Source: Mesocentrotus franciscanus
Taxonomy: Eukaryota; Echinodermata; Echinoidea; Camarodonta; Strongylocentrotidae
Length of the DNA stretch: 64,000 bases
NCBI GenBank assembly: GCA_037976565.1
Contig: CP137683.1
Coordinates: 11,335,665-11,399,664, forward strand
Direction of reading: 5' to 3'
A model generated the notes under the pieces. It was not told the origin of the DNA and ran no database searches. It saw only the letters and a program-made list of their open reading frames with translations. A program made the translations under genes and the position numbers. Below, in pieces: positions 47,336 through 57,199 of this stretch; positions within the stretch are counted from its first letter, which is position 1, and each line of letters starts with the position of its first letter.

Positions 47336-47775
47336 CAAGCGTTGATATCTCTCTTGTTAACATATTATCATACTTGACGTTGGTGTAATTTAAAAAAAAA
47401 GCATGTTTACTCCCCTTTACAATGATGCCCCGTTTGTGTCCAGTAAACCTGAATATGGGGTCAAGTCAAAAGTGAAATGTTGCAAAAACCCTCTTTTATG
47501 TCAACAGTTCCCGCCTCAACATCGTTCAAAGTCCCCCCTCCAAACAAAATGAAGAATTCTCTGATGACAACAACGATGCATTTTGCAACATTTTGCAACA
47601 TTTTGACTTTTGACATGACATTTTGTACCACACATTCCATGATTACATAATCATTACAAAAAAGGGCGTCATTTTAAATAGTAATAAACAGGCCTTTCAC
47701 TGATAGCATCATAGCAACGTCAAGTATGATACAATGTAATATAGTAACAAGAGATATATCAACGCTCAAACTTGA
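47336..47775. mobile_element. terminal-inverted-repeat element of about 440 bp
   Basis: The left end (CAAGCGTTGATATCTCTCTT, GTTAACATATTATCATACTT, GACGTTG) and right end (CAACGTCAAGTATGATACAA, AACAAGAGATATATCAACGC) are reverse complements over about 50 bp. The interior has repeated TTTTGCAACA words and no gene. Confidence 0.65.
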
Positions 47776-47808
47776 ATTGGACAACTTTTTGAGGAGTATA
47801 TATTTATA

Positions 47809-48050
47809 CAGTGCGTATCAAAAAAGTGAACCCAACTTTGCTAGCTTCTAATTAAAAAAGCATAACCAATATGACTTTGAAATCTATTCCATGGTAAAGA
47901 ATAACTTGTTTTCTGTCTATTTTATTCATAGTTTTTCTGCCAAGGGCGACTGAGCACCAGGGTCTTTAAAAAGTGTTGTCAAAATCAACTTGTACTTGTA
48001 TGCACTGCCTCATTTGCTGACGTAACACTCCATTCACGAGTGGCGCGTTC
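47809..48050 (+). mobile_element. mariner-like element, left-end fragment, copy 1
   Basis: Starts at a TA with CAGTGCGTATCAAAAAAGTG, the type of terminus seen in Tc1/mariner elements. It continues AATATGACTTTGAAAT, TATTTTATTCATAG and GACTGAGCACCAGGGTCTTT (47950-47969). The same start recurs at 53400. The right inverted repeat was not found, so it is truncated. It preserves the uninterrupted GCACCAGGGTCTTT site. Confidence 0.65.
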
Positions 48051-48306
48051 TTTTGACGCGCAATATGAGTGTACAAGGCGGTACAAAGTATACACAATGG
48101 ATCATGGATGCAAAATGAAGAGTGCAAACATGGCATTGATTTCATTGGGGGTTATGGAACAAATATCTTCACATTCTTGATTAATCGAAATGACGCCTCG
48201 TATGTAATTTTTTTTAAAGGCGCTAAAAATTCGCGGTTCTCATCCACGATAAACTGCCCACTAGAAAAACTGTCGACAGCGAGAGTACCGTACTATACTC
48301 CATTTT

Positions 48307-49421
48307 CTATTTTCCAGTACTTTCAAGGTTTTCTCCTTTGTGTGTTTTTTTAATATGTCTGGAGAGACTACAACCTTGCGTAAAATGTTTGTTGCAAATG
48401 GAACATTTGTGTGGTTTCTCACCCGTATGGGTTCGCATGTGAATATAAACACTATTCGGTTGGGAAAATTCTTTATTACACACGGAACATTTAAACGGTT
48501 TTTCGCCTGTATGGGTACGCATGTGAGAGACAAGATGTGCATTGGTATAAAATCTTCGCTGACAGTTTGAACATTCAAAGGGTTTATCGCCTGCATGACG
48601 GCGCATGTGTACTGATAGGCCAGGAGCTTGAGAAAACCGTTTCTTACAAATTGAACATTCATGGGGTTTCTCGCCCGTATGAGAATTCATATGCCTTGAG
48701 AGTCCCTTACGGTCCGTAAACCTCTTCTTGCAAAGTAAACACTCATGGGGACGGACTCCCGTATGGATTTTCATATGAGAACGGAGAGTTGAGTTATGTG
48801 TAAACCGCTTCTCACAAACAGAACACTGATAACATTTTTCTCCTGTATGAATTGCCATGTGATCTTGAAGGGTACTTTTTTGTATAAAGGCTTTGTCACA
48901 AACGGAACACTTGAAAGGCTTTTCTCCTGTGTGGGTTTTCACATGACGTTGAAGATGACATTCGTAGGCAAATTCTTTGTCGCAAAAAGAACACCGATGG
49001 GGTTTTTCTTCTCTTCTAGTTCTTTTATTAGTCACATATCGAGGGGGGCATGTATTGCAAGAACAGTTATATCTGTCCCTAATTGTGTTTTCACTTGTTT
49101 CATCACGTCTCATTCCTCCTTGCGAGTTCCGCCCCCCATGGTAAGAACTTGAAGGACCAACCATGTGATTTGTCTCAGTTTCAGCAACGTATAGCCCTTG
49201 TAACCCAACCTGTGGCTCCTCACCGGAGCGAGGCTCAGACAGGAAGCTCCTTCTGTGAGGTGCATCGAACAGGGGTTCGGATCCATCTCTTGAAAGAACA
49301 TGTGTCACTTCGACTACTTGGTTATGATTTGTTTCATGCTGGCTCTCATCGCCTGTCGGTGCCTTCTCTGAATGTAACTCCTGGGTTGACACCATGCTCT
49401 GTCTGATGTTTGCATTTCCAT
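48307..49421 (-). CDS. C2H2 zinc-finger protein, terminal exon with eight fingers
   Basis: The open frame encodes eight classical C2H2 fingers in a row. Numbering from an upstream in-frame ATG at 49440, the first cysteines are at residues 150, 178, 206, 234, 262, 290, 318 and 346. Linkers are TGEKP-like in most cases (AGDKP and TGVRP variants), as in DNA-binding poly-zinc-finger proteins. Helix positions -1/3/6 read Y/H/R, Q/T/D, H/T/S, D/G/R, Q/G/V, T/H/S, Q/S/I and Q/S/R, so the fingers are not copies of each other. The last finger ends HIKKTH, ten residues before the stop. The preceding 140 residues are polar and lack a recognised KRAB, BTB or SCAN domain. A pyrimidine-rich tract then TCCTCAG at 49422-49428 is a good splice acceptor, so the exon begins at 49421 and the upstream ATG is intronic. 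A sequence-specific nuclear transcription factor is inferred. Target unknown. Confidence 0.85.
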
Positions 49422-50196
49422 CTGAGGACCAAAAAATCAATACGATTTAAAAGAAAACGAGAATGAAGCTTCCTGAAGATTAAATACGTGAATTTATATG
49501 CCAATTGACTAAACAATAAAACTGCCAACGGCTTTTAAAACATAATGATGCATGAATTGATAGCTCTACCTAGATTTCTTTTAAAGGTATTCAGAAGGGG
49601 GCCTCGGATTCTTTGTCGTGGTAGAGGATGGGGCAAATCTGAAGATACAAAATTTGACAAGCAAAATACAAAACAAAAAATGAAAATGCCACGAAATGTT
49701 TTAGGTAGCCTTTATGTGGAAAAAAGAGTTATCACATCTTCACGGGGCCTTTGTGGGCTAAATTTGCGATAAGGTGCCCCCTACTGGTGAATATTTTCTT
49801 TTGATATTCGATTTATACTCAAGATAGGCCACATTGTGTTTTGCCGGCAACAACGTAACCCCCTCCCCCTCAAGGTCCGCCATGGTATTCGTCTCTTTGA
49901 TCCCTTTGAGACCCTAGGGTTTATTAGATTGGTTAGGTTTACTTTTCCCCTCCCAGGGGAAGGTGCCCACATAGATAAATTCATCTGTCCTCAACAATAA
50001 TGGTTGATCTAGGGGGCACAAATAGCCTGTGCCCCTTGAAACCAAAGTGGTATACCGCATAACCGTGTACACAAACTCAAAAATGTGACTCCTTTGGGGG
50101 GAGGGTGCTTGCTTTTAAGATATTTTCTGCATTGTGCCCCTTTTTTTGCAAAATATTGCATCTGCCCCTGCCGAACATCAAACAGCATGTTACTAC
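49422..50196 (-). other. intron of the zinc-finger gene
   Basis: Bounded by GTAGTA (5') and a pyrimidine tract then CAG (3') on the minus strand. It holds no other gene. A GTGCCCC-rich patch near 49770-50170 gives short meaningless frames. Confidence 0.6.
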
Positions 50197-50397
50197 CTTG
50201 GTACATTGACTGTGCTACAATCTGTTGGTCAAGTTTTTCAGCTTTCATGAAGTCATTTCCTAACTCCCATCGGAGGTCAGCTTTCAAGTCTTCTTCCATA
50301 CATCTATCTTCTAATTCTTCCTCTGTAGGACAGTAGATCAGGTATCCGACATCTTCAGATGGTCGTCCCCCATTGCAGCTCTCGTAGTTGAGTCCAT
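50197..50397 (-). CDS. upstream coding exon of the zinc-finger gene, apparent one-base frameshift
   Basis: The minus strand ends this exon at CAAG followed by GTAGTA, a usable donor at 50196/50195. The exon stops after one base of a codon, and the terminal exon starts with the remaining two, so the join restores GAT and keeps frame (intron 49422-50196, 775 bp). The exon encodes an acidic stretch including PTEEELEDRCMEEDLKADL and ELGNDFMKAEKLDQQIVAQS. An ATG at 50397 has a strong context (AACATGG), but its frame stops after 18 codons. One extra base in the five-G run at 50367-50371 would connect it to the downstream frame. Without that, translation could start at the in-frame ATG at 50299. An acceptor-like tract (TTTTTCATTCTGTATAG) ends at 50420. 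Either a sequencing indel, a real mutation or an untranslated-exon start explains this. Confidence 0.6.
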
Positions 50398-50489
50398 GTT
50401 AGGGGTATCGGTGGATAATCTATACAGAATGAAAAACATAGAAATTAAAAATGAGTTTTAAAAATGAACCTTACCACTTGGACCCCAAG

Positions 50490-50833
50490 CAAACAAGAAG
50501 TGGCAGCAGATGAAGAAAAGGAAGAAGAAGAAGAAGGAGGAGGAGACGAAAAAGAAGAAGAAAAAGAAGGAGAAGAAGAAGGAGGAGACGAAAAAGAAGA
50601 AGAAAAAGAAGGAGAAGAAGGAGAAGAAAGATAAGAAGAAAGAGAAGAAGTAAGAAGAAAGAGAAGAAGTAAGAAGAAGAAAGAAGAAGGAGAAGGAAAA
50701 AATAGAAGAAGAAGAAGGAGAAGAAGAAGAAAGAGAAGAAGAAGGAGAAGGAGAAGAAGAAGAAAGAGAAGAAGAAAAAGAAGAAGAAAGAGAAGAAAAA
50801 GAAGAAGGAAGAGGAAAAAAGAAGAAAAGGAAT
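50490..50833 (+). repeat. AAG/GAA-rich purine tract 1
   Basis: About 340 bp of imperfect GAA, AAG and GGAGAA units on the plus strand, without a pyrimidine run. It directly precedes the unique block at 50834. Confidence 0.95.
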
Positions 50834-51055
50834 CACATGGTGATCATCAGCGAACATTAGAGCGTACGATTCGGGGCATGCCGAGTGGCTGCACCTCCCT
50901 GTTTCTGACTTTTTTTCAAATACGTATTTTAGTTTCAAACGCTTTTCCTTAAAGCCGTAATTATTCCGGAAGAATAACATTTTGTTTATACACCAGAGTA
51001 CGATAGTCATAACAACGTCTATTTCTCTGTCAGACTTAATCTTAAGTAAACAATA
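50834..51055 (+). repeat. duplicated unique block, copy 1 (uninterrupted)
   Basis: Begins GGAATCACATGGTGATCATC and includes GAACATTAGAGCGTACGATT, GCATGCCGAGTGGCTGCACC, TACGTATTTTAGTTT and TTCCTTAAAGCCGTAATTAT. It ends GTAAACAATATACAG, where it runs into the second purine tract. The TTAA at 50949-50952 is intact. Confidence 0.9.
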
Positions 51056-51613
51056 TACAGAAGAAGGAGAAGAAGAAGGAGAAGAAGAAGAATGAGAAGA
51101 AGAAGAAGAAGAAGAAATAGAAGAAGAAGAAGGAGAAGAAGAAGAAGAAGAAGGAGAAGAAAAAGAAGAAGAAGAAGAAGGAGAAGAAAAAGAAGAAGAA
51201 GAAGGAGAAGAAAAAGAAGAAGAAGAAGAAGGAGAAGAAAAAGAAGAAGAAGGAGAAGGAAAAAAAGAAGAAGAAGAAGGAGAAGAAGAAGAAGAAATAA
51301 AAGGAGAAGGAGAAGAAGAAGAAGAAGGCGAAGAAGAAATAGAAGAAGGAGAAGAAGAAGAAGAAGCAGAAGGATAAGAAAAGAAGGAGAAGGAGAAGAA
51401 GAAAAGGAAGAAGAAGTAAGAAGAAGAAAGAGAAGAAGAAAGCAGAAGGAGGATGAAAAAGAAGAAGGACAAGAACAAGGAGATCAAGAAGGAGAAGGAA
51501 AAAATAGAAGAAGAAGAAGAAGAAGGAGAAGAAGAAAGAGAAGAAGAAGGAGAAGGAGAAGAAGAAGAAAGAGAAGAAGAAAAAGAAGAAGAAAGAGGAA
51601 AAAAGAAGAAAAG
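51056..51613 (+). repeat. AAG/GAA-rich purine tract 2
   Basis: About 560 bp of the same kind of purine repeat. The lysine/glutamate/arginine-rich and phenylalanine/serine-rich frames that span it, some more than 300 codons long, follow from its composition. Confidence 0.95.
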
Positions 51614-52421
51614 GAATCACATGGTGATCATCAGCGAACATTAGAGCGTACGATTAGGGGCATGCCGAGTGGCTGCACCTCCCCTCCCCCGCCCCCCACC
51701 GTTTCTGACTTTTTTTCAAATACGTATTTTAGTTTGAAACGCTTTTCCTTAAAGCCCAAGTCCACTCCGATTTTCAAAAATTATAACATGTTGTAAATAA
51801 ATCAAAGGTTAAAACTGCCAAATATCACGGGCGTACTTCAATCAGGTGATTTTTAACAGCGATTTTTGTTTCGGGTATTTCGAGCAAAACATTTATATTG
51901 CTGTACGGATGTGACGTATGCTCCTCACAACGAAAGTGCCAGCGGTATACATTCTGACAATATTTTTATAAAACCAAATTTAATGCATACGTCTTTGGAA
52001 GTGCCTCTATACAAACTATTTCATTCACCTGATAAGAATAATAGTGTTTCATTATTCTTATCAGGTGAATGAAATTTGTATCGAGGCACTTCACAAAGAC
52101 GTATGCATTAAATTTGGTTACATTACGAGTCTGTGGGGTTGTGAGGACCCTACGTCACAACCGACTCGCTCATTAACTTGTTTTTTGCTCATTAAAAAAA
52201 ATATTTAAAATAAATCTGAGCACCTTTTTCCAAAACCAAGTTATATTTGGGCTTTTTAGATTTTTGTCTATCTAATCAGCTCAACTTTTCAGTGGAGTGG
52301 ACTTGTACTTTAAAGCCGTAATTTTTCCGGAAGAATAACATTTTGTTTATACACCAGAGTACGATAGTCATAACAACGTCTATTTCTCTGTCAGACTTAA
52401 TCTTAAGTAAACAATATACAG
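51614..52421 (+). repeat. duplicated unique block, copy 2 (interrupted by TTAA element)
   Basis: 51614-51752 and 52314-52421 together match 50834-51055. An extra C-rich insert of about 18 bp is present near 51682-51700. The block is split at TTAA by the element at 51753-52309 and ends at ATATACAG, where a mariner-like inverted repeat begins. Confidence 0.9.
51753..52309 (-). mobile_element. 557-bp TTAA-flanked non-autonomous element (piggyBac-like MITE), copy 2
   Basis: Flanked by TTAA at 51749-51752 and 52310-52313, with ends AGCCCAAGTCCACTCC and (reverse complement) AGTACAAGTCCACTCC. It is the reverse-oriented counterpart of 40171-40728 and keeps the same central palindrome. The copy-1 block at 50834-51055 shows the same flanks with a single TTAA, the uninserted form. 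No transposase is encoded. Confidence 0.9.
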
Positions 52422-53070
52422 TGTGAGTCAAAAAAAAGTTTACACCTAGAAAATTGCTAATTATTTTATAAATCATCTATGGACAGTAAATTGTTATACA
52501 TCCTATGAAAGAGTGTTTTATCCCGAATCATTTAGTATCATTTTTGTGTGGTATGTGTTCACGCTTGGATGAACAGGAGGCTTTGTTTGCGAGAGTGCGA
52601 AGATCGACCTGCGCAAAAGTTGTTTATGTGATGTTTGAATAAAACAACTGGGATTTGGGTGTTAATTCGGTCATTGCAGATCCATAAACATCCCTAACAA
52701 AATTAATCATGCCACACATATCAAACATCGAATATCAAATATCAACGAACATTTGTGCGCGCGTGTGTGTGACTTTGCTTCTGCAAAAAGCATATGCAAT
52801 GCATCTCATTTGATACATTCAATTAATTCTCTCACTTTTATCCCAACATATCACATACTGTAGGCATCACTTTGGCGCAAGTCGATTTTTGCACTCTCGC
52901 AAACAATGCCTCCTGTTCATCCAAGCGTGAACACATACCCCGCAAAAATGATATCAAATGATTTGGGATAAAACGCTCTTTCATAAGATGTATAATAATT
53001 TACTGTTCATAGATGATATTTAAAATAATCAGCAATCTTCTAGGTGTAAATTTTTTTTTGACTCACACGG
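52420..53070. mobile_element. mariner-like MITE with inverted repeats of about 190 bp
   Basis: The left end is CAGTGTGAGTCAAAAAAAAG then TTTACACCTAGAA, preceded by TA. The right end is the reverse complement (TTCTAGGTGTAAATTTTTTT, TTGACTCACAC). Inside, ATCCTATGAAAGAGTGTTTT, GTGTTCACGCTTGGATGAAC and TTTGCGAGAGTGC have clear inverted partners, so each arm is nearly 200 bp. The middle (about 52620-52880) is unique, with no transposase frame. The last two terminal bases are changed on the right. Confidence 0.75.
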
Positions 53071-53399
53071 TTAATCCATGTAAAAATCAATGTTAAAATA
53101 ATACATCACAACCTGTTTGATATAATCACAGAAGTGTTTGTTCTGTTCACATTCAATAAACACATGTACTATCTTACGTGGCAATTGGGGCAGTACCTGT
53201 CGTCTGCTACATGGAATCCCCATTTGTAAAGATTGTTTCTTTCGGGTATATTGTTTAGCAATTTAAAAGTGAACTGTTTCCGTGTGTACGTCAAATTCCT
53301 TTTAAGGTTTCTGCTTTTCCAGTTATCCAGGAGTTTCTGTATAGTTTGGTCATTTTGTCCCAACTCAATTTGGTTGCATAGTATAAGTCTGCAGATATA
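53071..53399 (-). pseudogene. L1-like LINE reverse transcriptase C-terminal fragment
   Basis: Minus-strand translation gives LTYTRKQFTFKLLNNIPERN, LYKWGFHVADDRYCPNC and, in another frame, VHVFIECEQNKHF. The pattern matches the C-terminal region of L1-like polyproteins, with the CPxC...H...C zinc-knuckle-like site. A frameshift after CPNC and truncation at both sides make it a pseudogene. It is bordered by mariner-like sequence on both sides. It resembles the C-terminal part of the remnant at 32 kb but is not obviously the same copy. Confidence 0.65.
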
Positions 53400-54890
53400 C
53401 AGTGCGTATACCAAAAGTGTACCCAATGTTGGTAGCTCTTTAATAAAAATTCATAACAAATATGACTTTGAAATGTTTTTCATGATAAAGAGTCACTTAT
53501 TTTCTTGATACTTTATTCATAACATTTCTGTCACGTGTGACTGAGCACCAGGGCCCGTATTCAATAAACTTCTAAGACATTTTTCTTAAGTCTAAGAAAA
53601 TGTCTAAGAACTTGTCTAGGCCGTTAAGAAAGTTACCTTAGCCGTATTCTAAACACGTAAAGCAGTTTGTCATAGCTTAGACGAAAGTTAAGACAAATTC
53701 TTAGACCCGATGACGTCATTTGGTCGACTCGAGCGACTTAATTGCAGCTCAATTTGCCGATGCAATTTGCGTGTTAAAATAAAAATCGCACCGCACGAAA
53801 ATTATACACAAAACGTATGGGAGATAGAGTGTAAGGGAGGTACCATGCTCACAGAATTGTTTTAGGCTTGGCCAACTGACACTAAACATTAGTAGGGCAG
53901 TCTAGTCAAGACCCCCTGAGGCTATAGATCTAACATCCACCGTAGGCTTTTTATACTTTTCTGTCAAACATCTTCGAAGAGCCAAAACCGGGCGTTCTTA
54001 TGCCGCGGCCGCAGGGTCTATGAAGTTAGCGCCGTCGCCTAGCCAGCCGACCAGCGCTAGCATTGGATTTGGAGCTACCCTTAAATCGTCTACTGCTATA
54101 GTATAGATATAGATAGTATAGCTACTGCTAGCCTAGCCTAAACTTAATAAAATAGTTAATTTTAACCTTTATTAGACTCGTAATAAAACAAATTTTGTCT
54201 CACCTAGCATTATGCCGATGACACATTCCTCCCTGTTTCCATATTTTAATGCCAATGACTAAGAAACGATTTCTTTACGACAGCCATGTCTTAATTTAAA
54301 AGTAGTGTTATGAAGGCGGCATATGCTAGGCTGGATCGTTTGCTACATAAATTATAGTACAAACATAAACAATGGCGCTTAATTCTGCGCGCTGCGCCGT
54401 CAACGCTACGTATACGCGAAGCTTACGTTGATATAGGTCAACTGATAACCTGCGCTGCGCTGGCGTTGCATGCAACGCATCCGTAGGCTATATGTTTTTT
54501 AATTCCATTTGATCGAAACCCGAAGTGACATTGCGTGCAGCAGCACTGAGCTGCCGGTGTTGAAGCCCTATTTAAGCATCCTCGGCCTATGCTTAAATAT
54601 AGGGTAGATTTCTTACTTATCTGAGATATCTCGATTGTATAGAATACGACATGCTATTTAAGCCCTTTTTCTTAGATAAAATCTAAGAATTCTTCTTACT
54701 CTTAAGTCAAAATTCTTAGCCCCCAATGCTTTTATAGAATACGCATTTTTGCTAAGACTGTTTTCTTAGCCAAAATTTAAGAAAAAGTACTTAGATTTCA
54801 TGCTTAAGAAGTTTATTGAATACGGGCCCAGGGTCTTTAAAACGTGTTGCCAAAATTGTGCCTTGTACCGCGTTTGGGCTGACCCTGATA
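53400..54890 (+). mobile_element. mariner-like element, left-end fragment, copy 2, interrupted
   Basis: Starts CAGTGCGTATACCAAAAGTG at a TA, then AATATGACTTTGAAAT and TTGATACTTTATTCATAAC, reaching GTGTGACTGAGCACCAGG at 53552. It resumes at 54833 with GTCTTTAAAACGTGTTGCCA. Together these match 47809-48000. The gap is filled by the 1275-bp element below. Confidence 0.7.
53553..54827 (+). mobile_element. 1275-bp terminal-inverted-repeat element nested in the mariner-like copy
   Basis: The ends GCCCGTATTCAATAAACTTC and GAAGTTTATTGAATACGGGC are exact inverted repeats, and flanking CCAGG at 53548-53552 and 54828-54832 is a direct duplication. The exact duplication length is ambiguous by a base or two because the ends and target share G/C. 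Subterminal TTCTTAAGTCTAAGAAAATG and TTTTCTTAGCCAAAATTTAA sequences are also inverted. The centre has no long frame, so it is non-autonomous. The superfamily cannot be fixed from the sequence alone. Confidence 0.8.
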
Positions 54891-54891
54891 G

Positions 54892-55680
54892 CAGAGCGAC
54901 GTCTTAAAGACGTCATATTTACGTCTTGTACTACGTCTTTAAGACGACATAACATGACGTAAAAAAGACGTAAACTTGCACTCAGCGTCGTCTTCTTCAG
55001 GACGACATATTTTGACGTGATTTTTACGTCTTATTCGTCAAAGAAAGACGTCTTTAAGACGACATAACTTTACGTCAAAAAGACGTAAACTTGCACCCGC
55101 GACGTCGTCGTGAGGACGTCATATTTTGACGTGATTTTTACGTCTTATTAGTTAAAGATAGACGTCTTTAAGACGTCAACTTGTACCATAGGAAGACGTC
55201 ATATGGACGTCATATTTACGTCTTTTAGTTAACGAAAGACGTCTTTAAGACGACATAACTTTACGTCAAAAAGACGTAAACTTGCACCCGCATACGTCGT
55301 CGTGAGGACGTCATATTTTGACGTGATTTTTACGTCTTATTAGTTAAAGAAAGACGTCTTCAAGACGTCAATTTTACCCAAGAAAGACGTCTTACAGACT
55401 TCGTGTATACATTGTATGGACATCAAATTTTGACGTGATATTTACATCTTATTGATAAAGAATAGACGCCTTCAAGACGGTAACTTGTATCAAAGGTAGA
55501 CGTCGTACTGACGTCATATATTAATGTGATTTTTACGTCTTACTGGTAAAAAAAGACGTCTTTAAGACGTTAAATTGTAAAAAAGGAAGTCGTCATACAG
55601 ATGTCATATATTTATGTAGTTTTACATCTTTTAAGTAAAAATTACGTCTTAAAAGCATAAACTTGTATCAATAGTTTACA
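54892..55680 (+). repeat. GACGTC-rich minisatellite
   Basis: Degenerate tandem units of about 80-116 bp, each with AAAGACGTCTTTAAGACG, an ACATAACTTTACGTCAAAAA or AACTTGTACC segment, GAGGACGTCATATTTTGACG and TGATTTTTACGTCTTATTAG. The first four to five units are well kept and the rest decay towards 55680, with faint traces to about 55830. The core ACGTC is palindromic with its neighbours, so units can form hairpins. No coding. Confidence 0.85.
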
Positions 55681-55849
55681 TTGTACGGACTTGAATCTTT
55701 ACACAATTTGTCCATCCTATTGGTTAAAAGGACATCTTCAAGACGTAAATTTGTAGCAACGGAAGACATAAGGACACCAATTCGATGTACTTTTTATCCT
55801 TACATGAGCTTTACGTCTTTTTGTCCTCTAAATGACATCTATATGACCA

Positions 55850-56275
55850 CCTGATCAAGGAAGAAAGTGTACAAATCACTCATTCTGAGCAATCACACGG
55901 TACAATCAAAGCAACAAATATTGCATCACATACGGTAATATATACATGCCAGACAGAAAGTAATTTTCATATTTTTAATGTACATGTAAATGGTGTGAAG
56001 AAGGATAACACAAAACTATAAAATACTTATTTCTATACCTTCTTTTTCTAACTTGCCTTCTATACGTACAGTGTCTTTCCATCCCCATCCTAATCTCATA
56101 ATTGATTTTAATAAAGTTAACAGGCCATCACAAAGATATCTGTTTTGTCATAAAATGTGCTACTTTTTAAAGATAAACATTACAATTAAAGAACGGTTTT
56201 CATTTGCTTTCAAATTAAATTCACTTATCAGTACAAGAAACCATGACATATTATATTGCATAATTGGTTAAACTT
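55850..56275. other. intergenic sequence, no gene seen
   Basis: AT-rich, with no recognised element. A 72-codon frame at 56053-56271 has no domain. Confidence 0.45.
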
Positions 56276-56281
56276 ATAAGT

Positions 56282-57030
56282 CTTGCGGTTGTGAGAAGCA
56301 GGTTAGCAGCATAGAGACTAGGTAAAGCTATACTGATACCCGCAGTTTTTAGTAGATAAGCAAACATCACACTGGGGAAGCTCCTCACATTCAGCAAAAC
56401 AGAATAGTGGAAAGCAGGGCATTCATCAGCATAGCTCTACCTCGTCTCCATGCTGCAAACCCGCTCCTCACAACCACAAGACTGTAATGCAGATAAAGAG
56501 TATCAGATAAAACAAAAGGTTGTTGGAAACAAGTCTTACCAGAGAGTCAAGACAAATGGCTATATGTCAACAGAAGTAATTGCATTATTAGCAGCACATA
56601 ATACATCAAGTAAACACAGATGCTCATTCAATATAGAATTTCTGAGCGTGAAAGATAAATTCTTGTTACATACAAGGGAATCTCTAAGTTTATGGCAATA
56701 ATTCATATTCACAGTTTTAAAAGGCACATGCAAATGAAGTATAAAACTATACAATCTACATGTATATCACACATAAGAGGAAAATGGCACAAATGATAAA
56801 CACATGGCTTAGCTTAGTTATCTCTTACACTCAAAAGAAACAAGTTGGCAGCAAGGAAAACAGGGAGAGCTATGCTGATACCTGCAGAGTTTTCTGATGA
56901 TGGTTGCTTGCCGTTGAAACCACGATGTTCGCATTTGGCGATACAGCATATTGGAAAACTGTGCAGAAATTAGCTCAACTGTACCTATTCTCTGTGCTAG
57001 AAACCTGCTTCTTACGGGCACATGACTTAA
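56282..57030. repeat. four 60-bp repeats in alternating orientation
   Basis: Copies lie at about 56282-56345 (plus), 56428-56487 (minus), 56822-56895 (plus) and 56971-57029 (minus). The shared pattern is GAAGCAGGTT, AGCAGCATAGAGAC (varied), AGGTAGAGCTATGCTGAT and, in the plus copies, CCTGCAG. The first two face each other across about 80 bp and so do the last two. The spacing between pairs is about 540 bp. Function unknown. Confidence 0.65.
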
Positions 57031-57199
57031 ATATAAGAAAAGGCATTACTGGCAGTGGCAACTTTCATTCTTATAAATATCATCAAAGATTTTGTTTGCG
57101 AATACAGAAGCTGAAGTATAAAAACACAATTTTGATCAGATTAAACATTCCTGCCAGTACGACTGGCTCAATTGGGCAATTCCAAGGTGACTGTGCAAT

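Noticed and set aside
50471..51641. Frames of 199-338 codons over the purine tract
   Set aside because: They are compositional: GAA/AAG repeats have no stop codons in several frames. The products are phenylalanine/serine/leucine or lysine/glutamate/arginine strings with no domain.
54892..55680. CRISPR-like array or cluster of CRE sites
   Set aside because: Units are degenerate, variable in length, with no unique spacers, and the genome is eukaryotic. The common core is AGACGTCTT, not the CRE TGACGTCA.
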